DNA of 21,231 bases from Lutispora sp041687175 (GTDB taxonomy: Bacteria; Bacillota; Clostridia; Lutisporales; Lutisporaceae), in assembly GCF_041687175.1 (NCBI RefSeq), contig NZ_JAWLCK010000046.1, positions 1 to 21,231 on the forward strand, in the 5' to 3' direction. The position numbers and the translations under genes are program-made. Below, piece after piece: positions 15,769 through 21,231 of this stretch. Numbering within the stretch: the stretch's first letter is position 1; each line of letters starts with the position of its first letter. The notes under the pieces are model-generated. The model made no database searches. It was given only the letters and a program-made list of their open reading frames with translations, and was not told the origin of the DNA.

Positions 15769-15792
15769 AAAGAAAAGGTTGTCCTTTTCTTT
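15769..15792 (-). repeat. Leader hairpin upstream of DUF3798 gene
   Basis: Ten-bp perfect stem (15769-15778 with 15783-15792, AAAGAAAAGG / CCTTTTCTTT) with loop TTGT, 37 nt upstream of the start codon. No U-run follows in the leftward direction, so it may be an mRNA-stabilising or regulatory hairpin. The flanking 15793-15946 is very AT-rich, with possible -10 boxes (for example TATAAT on the minus strand at 15828-15833) but no convincing -35. I could not place the operon promoter firmly. Confidence 0.5.
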
Positions 15793-15946
15793 AACTAATC
15801 TTTATACAATTCCAATAAATTCTAATTATTATATATTTCAGAATATTTCGTATAGAATATATATCCTATATATATTAAAATTTTCCTTCTAAAAATTTAA
15901 TCAATATATAAATATTATTAATTTTTTTTATTATGTATAGTTTTTT

Positions 15947-16182
15947 TTATTTGTTTATATATGCCCTAGAATGATCAATATACCTGAATTCACCTTCGTT
16001 GATTTTTCTGATGCCTTCCAGTTTCTCTAGTTGTTGGACAGCTAAAATAAAGCCAGGTTTTTGTATTCAGCTTCCAGCATAATGTCAAAATCTTTTCCCA
16101 CTATTTTAGCTATATCTAAATATCTTTTAATCTCATCAAAATCAATACTATCAACATAACTTTTAGAGCTATTATAATTAAG
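15947..16182 (-). pseudogene. Decayed 3' fragment of a UvsE-like UV-damage endonuclease gene
   Basis: The minus strand reads YVDSIDFDEIKRYLDIAK, then KDFDIMLEAEYKNLALF, then a stop. In another frame it continues QQLEKLEGIRKINEGEF to a stop at 15947-15949. The combination HYSS-like NYNSS, Y(V)DSID and FDIMLEA.YK.LALF resembles the C-terminal end of the UvsE/UvdE TIM-barrel endonuclease. The N-terminal three quarters is missing: a stop lies just upstream at 16183-16185 and no related sequence follows. At least one frameshift separates the two readable pieces. The assignment is from motif memory without a search. Confidence 0.55.
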
Positions 16183-16236
16183 TTACATGCTATGGTGTTG
16201 TTTTATCTGTATCTTCGTTCTTTTATTTCACCGCAT

Positions 16237-16270
16237 AAAAAAGCCAATAGAGTATCTTCATCTATTGGCT
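16237..16270 (-). terminator. Orphan rho-independent terminator
   Basis: Ten-bp perfect stem (16242-16251 with 16261-16270, AGCCAATAGA / TCTATTGGCT), 9-nt loop, then six U on the minus strand. No intact minus-strand gene lies upstream of it before the tRNA terminator, so it may be left over from a lost gene or end an unrecognised small RNA transcribed from 16271-16790. Confidence 0.7.
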
Positions 16271-16396
16271 ATAAATAAACTGTTATATATTCAAAAAAAC
16301 ATCCCCGATACATAAATTATCTGCTTATTAATAAACTAAAAGAAGTTAACCCAAATCAGTTTTATTATCTAAGTTGCATGGAGTTGTTCTCTCTTT

Positions 16397-16546
16397 ATGA
16401 TTCCGGTTGTATTAAGAATTATTTTAATGATAATATGTATAATCGGTTTTTCTTATTTCTTGATTTTTGCATTAAGAAAAAGAAGAATAATAGGAGTAAT
16501 AGCAATGTTCATGGCCATATTATCCAGTCTTGGGTTTCTGGCATAA
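16397..16546 (+). CDS. Possible small two-helix membrane peptide (49 aa)
   Basis: ATG at 16397, 49 codons, TAA at 16544-16546. The peptide is almost wholly hydrophobic, with two potential membrane segments (about 4-25 and 31-48) separated by RKRR. GGAG at 16380-16383 is 13 nt upstream, rather far for a ribosome site. No family is recognised. It could be a real small membrane protein, a type I toxin-like peptide, or chance in AT-rich DNA. It is in a different frame from a longer, less protein-like plus-strand reading at 16378-16563. Confidence 0.3.
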   Translation: MIPVVLRIILMIICIIGFSYFLIFALRKRRIIGVIAMFMAILSSLGFLA

Positions 16547-16792
16547 GCATTAGTCGAATATAACCCACATAAATATAGAGCTTTTTCCCCTAATATAGAA
16601 TTCTAATCAAGCTTTTTTTGCATTGTTTATATTAATAGCACTTTTTGCAAAATAGCTCTATTATTCCAACAGCTATTACTACTCTGTATCCGCTGCAGTC
16701 TTCCAAGCTTATCATATTATCATGAGCATCATGGATGTACCAATAGGTCTTGGTTATTTTTTTCTCCTACAGGCAGTAGGAGAAGATATTCA
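16547..16792. other. Gene-poor stretch with an unexplained 9-bp hairpin
   Basis: No intact gene is seen. A perfect 9-bp hairpin, TTCTCCTAC / GTAGGAGAA (16762-16770 and 16776-16784, loop AGGCA), has its T-run on the wrong side to be a terminator in either direction. A plus-strand frame from about 16656 reads protein-like residues (VSAAVFQAYHIIMSIMDVP) but runs into the tRNA and lacks a start site, so it may be a relic of a coding gene. Confidence 0.4.
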
Positions 16793-16828
16793 AAACAAAA
16801 AACCTGCAAAGCATTTAACTTTGCAGGT
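16793..16828 (-). terminator. Terminator of tRNA-Gln
   Basis: Ten-bp perfect stem (16802-16811 with 16819-16828, ACCTGCAAAG / CTTTGCAGGT), 7-nt loop, followed on the minus strand by a U-rich run. It begins 13 nt after the CCA end of the tRNA. Confidence 0.9.
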
Positions 16829-16841
16829 ATTATTATCATTT

Positions 16842-16915
16842 TGGCTCCCGGTCAAGGATTCGAACCTCGACAAACTGATCCAGAGTCAGTTGTGCTACCG
16901 TTACACAAACCGGGA
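16842..16915 (-). tRNA. tRNA-Gln (anticodon CUG)
   Basis: Full cloverleaf of 74 nt with encoded CCA. Acceptor stem TCCCGGT/ACCGGGA, 3-bp D stem with GTG..CAC, anticodon stem ACTGA/TCAGT with loop CTCTGGA (anticodon CTG), and T arm with TTCGAAT loop. It is alone, with its own promoter and terminator, downstream of rubredoxin. The CUG anticodon reads only CAG, so a separate UUG tRNA-Gln must exist elsewhere in the genome. Confidence 0.97.
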
Positions 16916-16935
16916 ATATTTCATCAACGAAATAT

Positions 16936-16964
16936 ATCTTATCATGTTTTTGTAGGTTTTGCAA
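16936..16964 (-). promoter_or_regulatory. Promoter of tRNA-Gln
   Basis: TTGCAA (16959-16964) and TAAGAT (16936-16941) lie 17 nt apart on the minus strand, with TGA directly before the -10 (extended -10). The predicted start is about 14 nt upstream of the mature tRNA 5' end. Confidence 0.55.
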
Positions 16965-16998
16965 CATGTAATTTTAAGAATTCTTATAGAGGTAACAT

Positions 16999-17021
16999 AA
17001 AAGGTGCCTATGGCACCTTTT
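16999..17021 (-). terminator. Terminator after rubredoxin
   Basis: Ten-bp perfect stem AAAAGGTGCC / GGCACCTTTT (16999-17008 with 17012-17021) with a 3-nt loop, 4 nt past the rubredoxin stop. The U-run is inside the stem (UUUU then AUG), so termination may be moderate. Confidence 0.7.
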
Positions 17022-17025
17022 ATCA

Positions 17026-17184
17026 TCACATTTTCTCAAAATCATCCTTGCCTACGCCACACAAAGGGCAAACCCAATCTTCAGGCACATCTTCCCAAGC
17101 TGTCCCAGGAGCTATGCCGCTATCAGGATCGCCTGCCTCTGGGTCATATACATATCCGCATACTGTGCATACCCATTTATCCAT
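17026..17184 (-). CDS. Rubredoxin
   Basis: Small cytosolic one-iron electron carrier of 52 residues. The two Cys knuckles are CTVCGY (C6, C9) and CPLCGV (C39, C42), which bind the Fe(SCys)4 centre. YDPEAGDPDSGIAPGTAWED and the aromatic W/Y/F core are typical. GAGGAGG precedes the ATG at 17184. In anaerobes rubredoxin passes electrons to oxygen- or superoxide-scavenging enzymes such as rubrerythrin or superoxide reductase; none is seen nearby. It appears to be a single-gene unit between its own -10 element and terminator, downstream of the aminotransferase gene. Confidence 0.97.
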   Translation of the reverse strand: MDKWVCTVCGYVYDPEAGDPDSGIAPGTAWEDVPEDWVCPLCGVGKDDFEKM

Positions 17185-17219
17185 TTTACTACCTCCTCGG
17201 CTTCAAATATTGTATATAG

Positions 17220-17228
17220 ATTATAGCA
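17220..17228 (-). promoter_or_regulatory. Extended -10 promoter of rubredoxin
   Basis: TGCTATAAT on the minus strand is a perfect extended -10. The -35 region at 17 nt spacing (TAGAAT) is weak. The predicted leader is about 30 nt. It lies between the aminotransferase stop and the rubredoxin ATG; no terminator is visible in that gap, so read-through from the aminotransferase is also possible. Confidence 0.5.
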
Positions 17229-17255
17229 TCAAGCGGATAATAATTCTAGATTAAT

Positions 17256-18434
17256 TTAAAGTTTTTTGAAAACTTTTCCCAACCTTGTTATACCCTCTAC
17301 TATTTTATCCTCAGGCATGCAGGAATAATTCAGTCTGCAGTGATTTTCATTGCCGCCATTTGGATAGAAGGAACCTCCTGGTACGAATGCAACTTTTTCT
17401 TCTAAAGCTTTCTTCAAAACTTCTGCTGCATCTACACCTTCAGGCATTTCAACCCATGTAAAGAGACCTCCATTTGGGTATGTGAATGTGAAACCCTCAG
17501 GAAATTCCTTTTCCATTGTCTCTATCATCAAGTCTCTTCTTTTTCTATACACTTCTATGATCTTATTGATATGAGCATCCAAATCAAACATTTGCACAAA
17601 TGCTGCTGCTTCTCTCTGTGCCATACTGTTACTTTGTAAGTCTGCTCCCTGTTTAACTAATACATATTTTCTTACTATTTCAGGTGAGGCGGCAACCCAA
17701 CCAACTCTTAGGCCGGGAGAAAAAATCTTAGAGAATGTACCTAAGAAAATTACCATGCCCTCTGTATCAAAATGTTTTATTGCTGGTAGTCTTTCGCCTT
17801 CAAATCTAAGCTCTCCATATGGATTGTCTTCTACTACTGGAACATTATATTTTACTGCCAGTTCAACAAGTTTCTTTCTTCTTTCCACACTCATGGTGAT
17901 TCCGCTTGGATTTTGGAAATCTGGTATTGTGTAAATGAATTTTGCATTAGGATTTGCCTGCAATGCTTTTTCAAGTTCATCCATCTTCATGCCATCTTTG
18001 TCCATTTCAACTTCCACAAACTTAGGCAAGTAAGACTTGAAGGCATTTAATGCTCCTAGATAACTTGGGCTTTCACAAATAACAGTATCTCCTTCATCTA
18101 AGAATACTTTACCGCAAAAATCTAGACCTTGCTGAGAGCCGCTTGTAATTAGTATATGCTCTGGTGAAATTTCTACTCCAGATTTTTTCATTCTCTCTGC
18201 AATAATTTTCCTAAGTGGCATGTAACCTTCTGTAGGACTATATTGCAATGCTGCTTTTCCATCTGTGTCTAATACTCTGACGCAGACTTCTTTCATCTCT
18301 TCAATGGGAAACAATTCAGGTGCTGGTAAACCTCCTGCAAAAGAAATGATCTCAGGCTGTTCTGTCAGTTTTAACAGTTCCCTGATAGCTGAACCTTTGA
18401 TGTAATCCATTCTTTTTGCATATTTTACAGACAT
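17256..18434 (-). CDS. PLP-dependent class I/II aminotransferase (LysN/ArAT-like)
   Basis: Cytosolic aminotransferase of 392 residues in the branch related to 2-aminoadipate and aromatic aminotransferases and to MocR C-domains. It opens with SAIRELLKLTEQPEIISFAGG. The active site looks complete: FQNPSG (N175), VEDNPYGELR (D203, Y206), Schiff-base K236 in LGTFSKIFSPGLRVGW, and a C-terminal Arg in HCRLNYS. Unlike the MocR protein in this window, the ring-nitrogen Asp is kept, so it should be catalytic. AGGGGG lies 9 nt before the ATG. It stands alone after the deoC terminator. The exact amino donor is not readable from sequence. Confidence 0.92.
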   Translation of the reverse strand: MSVKYAKRMDYIKGSAIRELLKLTEQPEIISFAGGLPAPELFPIEEMKEVCVRVLDTDGKAALQYSPTEGYMPLRKIIAERMKKSGVEISPEHILITSGSQQGLDFCGKVFLDEGDTVICESPSYLGALNAFKSYLPKFVEVEMDKDGMKMDELEKALQANPNAKFIYTIPDFQNPSGITMSVERRKKLVELAVKYNVPVVEDNPYGELRFEGERLPAIKHFDTEGMVIFLGTFSKIFSPGLRVGWVAASPEIVRKYVLVKQGADLQSNSMAQREAAAFVQMFDLDAHINKIIEVYRKRRDLMIETMEKEFPEGFTFTYPNGGLFTWVEMPEGVDAAEVLKKALEEKVAFVPGGSFYPNGGNENHCRLNYSCMPEDKIVEGITRLGKVFKKL

Positions 18435-18522
18435 TTATAAAAACCCCCTAAAATTTTTTCCCGCCATCCTTAGTGATATCCTCCAACAATATTGTACATC
18501 ATATTTTATTTTAAAGCTATAC

Positions 18523-18562
18523 AAAAAATAAAAGGACAAATAAGAATTAATCCTATTTGTCC
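18523..18562 (-). terminator. Terminator of the scfB-pduL-deoC operon
   Basis: Twelve-bp stem (18534-18545 with 18551-18562, one G-U pair) and 5-nt loop, followed by UUUUAUUUUUU on the minus strand. The upstream arm contains the last codons and stop of deoC, an overlap that saves space. Confidence 0.9.
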
Positions 18563-19209
18563 AGTTCCTTCATAATATTTATAGAGGCACTTGCCCCAAT
18601 ACGAGTAGCTCCGGCTCTTATCATAGCTAAAGCAGTATCCAGATCTCTTATGCCACCTGAAGCTTTTACCCCCATATCATCTCCTACGACTTTTCTCATA
18701 AGGGCTACATCTTCCTCTCTTGCACCTGCTTTTGAGAAACCTGTAGATGTCTTCACATAATCAGCTCCGGCAAGCTTTGCTGCTTTGCAAGCTTCTACCT
18801 TCTCATCATCCTCCAGCAAGCAGGTTTCGATGATAACTTTAAGCAAAGCCTTGCCCTTGCATACCCTGGCTACAGCAGCAATATCTTCTGTTACATATTG
18901 AAGATCGCCATTTTTAAGAGCACCTATATTCAATACCATATCGATTTCGTGAGCACCATTTTGTATTGCTTCTTCAGCTTCAAAAGCTTTTACAATTGAT
19001 GTATTGGCTCCCAAAGGAAAGCCAATTACAGTACAAACCTTGACTGAAGAATTCTTTAGTATACTAGAAGCAAGCTTTACATAGCATGGATTGATGCATA
19101 CCGAAGCAAAACCATACTCAAGTGCTTCATTACATATCCTTGCTATATCCTCTTCACTTGCCTCGGGCTTCAAAATAGTATGATCAATATATGGAGCTAG
19201 ATCCTTCAT
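18553..19209 (-). CDS. deoC: Deoxyribose-phosphate aldolase
   Basis: Class I aldolase, 218 residues, splitting 2-deoxyribose-5-phosphate to glyceraldehyde-3-phosphate and acetaldehyde. It has the start motif IDHTILKPEAS, the HEIDMVLNIGAL segment, the Schiff-base lysine K153 in VKTSTGFSKAGA, and K182 in GVKASGGIRDL. Its ATG overlaps the pduL stop by 4 nt (ATGA), so the two are translationally coupled. No nucleoside phosphorylase or phosphopentomutase is adjacent, unlike usual deo operons. Pairing with PduL suggests the acetaldehyde product goes to acetyl-CoA and acetyl-phosphate, but no aldehyde dehydrogenase is in the window. Confidence 0.96.
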   Translation of the reverse strand: MKDLAPYIDHTILKPEASEEDIARICNEALEYGFASVCINPCYVKLASSILKNSSVKVCTVIGFPLGANTSIVKAFEAEEAIQNGAHEIDMVLNIGALKNGDLQYVTEDIAAVARVCKGKALLKVIIETCLLEDDEKVEACKAAKLAGADYVKTSTGFSKAGAREEDVALMRKVVGDDMGVKASGGIRDLDTALAMIRAGATRIGASASINIMKELDK

Positions 19210-19781
19210 TCTTTTATTATTTCCCCCAGATCTCCATTGTTTATTCCAGCAGCATTACCTTCTTCAATATCTATGTGCATATCAAGAGCATATTCAGGAT
19301 GTACCCTTACTACCACATTTTCAAATACAACAGCTCTTTCTTTACCCACTCTTACTTTTACAATATCCTTATCCTTTAATCCAAATTTAGGAGCATCATC
19401 AGTATGCATATGTATATGCCTTGCTGCAACAATAACTCCTTCTTTTAGCTCTACTTGACCTTTGGGGCCAACTAAAATACAACCTGGAGTACCTGCAGTG
19501 TTACCAGATGCCCTTACAACACCTTCAACTCCCATGGTTCTCGCATCAAATTTAGAAATCTCTACTTGTGTAGCAGGTCTTACAGGTCCTAGTATTCTAA
19601 CACCCTTTAGTGTAGACTTAGGACCAACAATATCAACCTTTTCTTCACATGCATACTGACCAGGTTGTGAAAGATCCTTTACATTTGTGAGTTCATACCC
19701 TTCACCAAAAAGTATGTCTAAATCCTTTCTGCTTACATGAACATGTCGGTTGGACATAGCAACCGGTACAAATTTTTCCAT
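19206..19781 (-). CDS. pduL: Phosphate propanoyl/acetyltransferase, PduL family
   Basis: Zinc-dependent phosphotransacylase, 191 residues, converting acyl-CoA plus phosphate to acyl-phosphate plus CoA, unrelated to Pta. The two PduL halves show the metal and active-site histidines: SNRHVHVS (H13, H15), AARHIHMHTDDA (H122, H124, H126) and LDMHIDIEEGN (H169). The protein begins directly at the core with no N-terminal extension, so it lacks the encapsulation peptide of microcompartment PduLs and is likely cytosolic. GGAGGG precedes the ATG, 16 nt after the SCIFF maturase stop. With acetate kinase it would yield ATP. Confidence 0.95.
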   Translation of the reverse strand: MEKFVPVAMSNRHVHVSRKDLDILFGEGYELTNVKDLSQPGQYACEEKVDIVGPKSTLKGVRILGPVRPATQVEISKFDARTMGVEGVVRASGNTAGTPGCILVGPKGQVELKEGVIVAARHIHMHTDDAPKFGLKDKDIVKVRVGKERAVVFENVVVRVHPEYALDMHIDIEEGNAAGINNGDLGEIIKE

Positions 19782-19797
19782 AAATACCCTCCTAATA

Positions 19798-21156
19798 CTA
19801 ATTATCTATTGTAGAATAGTGTGCTTTTAGCATTATTGCACACTCAATTCTCTTACGCTGCATCTTGCATTCCAATTCATAAGGTACCTTTAAATCTTTA
19901 TTGAATGCATCTGCATTAGCTTGGCAGCCACCGCTGCAATAAAATTTAGCCCAGCATTCACCACATTTTTCCTTATGGTACACAGAATTACTGGAGAAAT
20001 TTTTCTGAAGCTCTCTGTTCTCAATTCCTGAAAATACATTCCCCATAATATATCCGTCTCTTCCAACAAACTGATGGCAGGGATACAAGTCTCCATCAGG
20101 GGTAACGGCAAAGTATTCATGACCAGCACCACAGGAAGATACCTTTTTATATACGCAAGGCCCTCCATCTAAATCTATTAAATAATGATAGAATTTAAAA
20201 GGCTTACCCGACTTATCATATTCTATCATCTTCTTTGCAAGCTTTTCGTACTCCTCCTTTATTCTATCCAGATGCTCTTCTTTTAAAGCGTAGTCCATTT
20301 CTGGAGAAGCTACGACAGGCTCTATGGAAATTTCCTTAAACCCTTCATCGGCAAGTGCAAGTACATCATTGGCAAAATCTAGGTTATAAGCGGTAAAAGT
20401 TCCTCTTATATAATGGCTTTTATCGCCTCTCTTTTCCACAAACTTCTTGATCTTTGATAAAATTATATCATAGGTTCCCTTATTATTTATAGTTTTTCTC
20501 ATATTATCATTAATATATTTTCTTCCATCTATACTAAGTACAACATTGTCCATATTCTCATTCAAGTACTCTATAGATTCGTCATCTAAAAGAGTTGCAT
20601 TTGTGGTCATAGTAAAGCCTATACTCTTGTTATGCTGCCTAGCTTGTTCTCTACCATATTCTATTGTTGACTTCACTACATCAAAATTCATCATTGGCTC
20701 TCCGCCAAAGAAATCAACTTCCAGTCTTTTTCTACTCCCTGAATTCTCTAAAAGAAAATCTATGGCTCTCTTAGCTACATCAAGAGGCATTAGTTTTCTT
20801 CCGCCATGATAATCGCCTGTAGAAGCAAAGCAATATCCACATCTTATATTGCAATCATGAGCAATATTTAAACATATTGCTTTGATTTGAAAATCATTCT
20901 TTTTTGATAGAACTGCATCCTTATATGTATCTTCAGAAAAGAGCAACCCTTCATCTTTCAGCTCCATTATTTCCTGTAAAGCTTCTTCGAACTTATCTTT
21001 CCCATATTTATTCTCCAGTTTCTGAGCCAATTCGGTATTCGATGGTTCTAGAAGCACATCCAAAATATCATAAACTATATCTTCAACTATATGGACGGCT
21101 CCACTGTTTACATCTAAAACAATGTTCATACCATTCATTTTATACTTGTGTATCAT
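19798..21156 (-). CDS. scfB: SCIFF peptide radical SAM maturase
   Basis: Radical SAM/SPASM enzyme, 452 residues, that forms thioether cross-links in the SCIFF (six Cys in forty-five) ribosomal peptide. The N-terminal 80 residues form a peptide-recognition (RRE/PqqD-like) region. The radical SAM cluster motif is CNIRCGYC (C102, C106, C109), followed by FFGGEPMMNF and the TTNAT strand. The SPASM region has its cysteines in PCVYKKVSSCGAG, YPCHQF, EKCGECWAKFYCSGGCQANA and LECKMQRKRIEC. GAGAGGA lies 8 nt before the ATG. In Clostridia the scfA precursor usually lies just upstream; only 75 nt of upstream sequence are in the window and they hold a promoter instead, so the precursor must be further upstream, outside. 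Co-orientation with pduL-deoC is unexplained. Confidence 0.93.
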   Translation of the reverse strand: MIHKYKMNGMNIVLDVNSGAVHIVEDIVYDILDVLLEPSNTELAQKLENKYGKDKFEEALQEIMELKDEGLLFSEDTYKDAVLSKKNDFQIKAICLNIAHDCNIRCGYCFASTGDYHGGRKLMPLDVAKRAIDFLLENSGSRKRLEVDFFGGEPMMNFDVVKSTIEYGREQARQHNKSIGFTMTTNATLLDDESIEYLNENMDNVVLSIDGRKYINDNMRKTINNKGTYDIILSKIKKFVEKRGDKSHYIRGTFTAYNLDFANDVLALADEGFKEISIEPVVASPEMDYALKEEHLDRIKEEYEKLAKKMIEYDKSGKPFKFYHYLIDLDGGPCVYKKVSSCGAGHEYFAVTPDGDLYPCHQFVGRDGYIMGNVFSGIENRELQKNFSSNSVYHKEKCGECWAKFYCSGGCQANADAFNKDLKVPYELECKMQRKRIECAIMLKAHYSTIDN

Positions 21157-21192
21157 TCTGTAAGTCCTCTCTATAACAAATTTTCATTACTA

Positions 21193-21221
21193 ATTCTATA
21201 TCATAATGATTTCTCTGTCAA
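21193..21221 (-). promoter_or_regulatory. Strong promoter of scfB-pduL-deoC
   Basis: TTGACA (21216-21221, perfect) and TAGAAT (21193-21198, 5 of 6) are 17 nt apart on the minus strand. The start is predicted near 21186, with a leader of about 30 nt to the maturase ATG. This lets the maturase be made separately from any precursor gene upstream. Confidence 0.75.
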
Positions 21222-21231
21222 ACAGCATAAT

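Noticed and set aside
16378..16563. Plus-strand frame starting at the ATG at 16378
   Set aside because: It has a low-complexity Asn/Lys/Phe-rich composition; the alternative frame from 16397 looks more like a membrane peptide, and even that is uncertain.
16722..16955. Plus-strand open frame running through the tRNA-Gln locus
   Set aside because: It reads across a complete antisense tRNA and its terminator, has no ribosome site, and its second half is clearly tRNA-derived.
18435..18522. Considered a riboswitch or T-box leader ahead of the aminotransferase gene
   Set aside because: The leader is under 100 nt, has no T-box sequence, no conserved riboswitch core and no attenuator hairpin before the start codon.
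1..21231. CRISPR arrays, phage modules, intact insertion sequences, microcompartment shell genes
   Set aside because: No regularly spaced repeats, integrase or transposase domains, or shell-protein sequences were found on either strand.

Overview
The window is AT-rich and compact. Almost every gene is on the minus strand; the one clear exception is a cell-wall hydrolase gene at 2401-3354. Strong purine-rich ribosome sites, TTG/GTG starts, a SCIFF-type radical SAM maturase, a YcbB-type response regulator, a DUF3798 lipoprotein and a PduL-type phosphotransacylase all point to an anaerobic, amino-acid- or peptide-using Bacillota (Clostridia/Tissierellia-like). No phage genes, intact insertion sequences or CRISPR arrays were seen.

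Layout from left to right. 43-2233: two-component pair (response regulator with YcbB output domain, and a membrane histidine kinase), transcribed leftward from a promoter at 2302-2330. 2401-3354 (+): secreted NlpC/P60 peptidase with two peptidoglycan-binding domains, ending in a terminator shared with the next gene. 3377-5798: a MocR-type regulator next to D-Ala-D-Ala ligase, separated by a 14-bp perfect palindrome that looks like the ddl terminator and also overlaps a probable mocR promoter. 5912-9197: four leftward genes (Mpv17-like membrane protein, DmpA-type P1 peptidase, Asp/Glu racemase, DppA-type D-aminopeptidase) behind one promoter, with a 15-bp palindrome just upstream of it. 9572-15731: ABC importer operon (DUF3798 lipoprotein, double ATPase, two permeases) ending with an M24 aminopeptidase and a terminator.

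15732-16841 is a 1.1-kb stretch with little intact coding: leader hairpins, a decayed UvsE-like 3' gene fragment, a terminator and a possible 49-residue membrane peptide. Then come tRNA-Gln(CUG), rubredoxin, a class I/II aminotransferase, and an operon of SCIFF maturase, pduL and deoC driven by a near-consensus promoter at the right edge.

Read together, the left two thirds suggests handling of peptides and D-amino acids: the P60 enzyme cuts wall peptides, the ABC system imports an unknown ligand, three peptidases and a racemase process small peptides or D-residues, and Ddl rebuilds D-Ala-D-Ala under a MocR regulator. This functional link is inference from gene content and order. The individual family calls are mostly firm.
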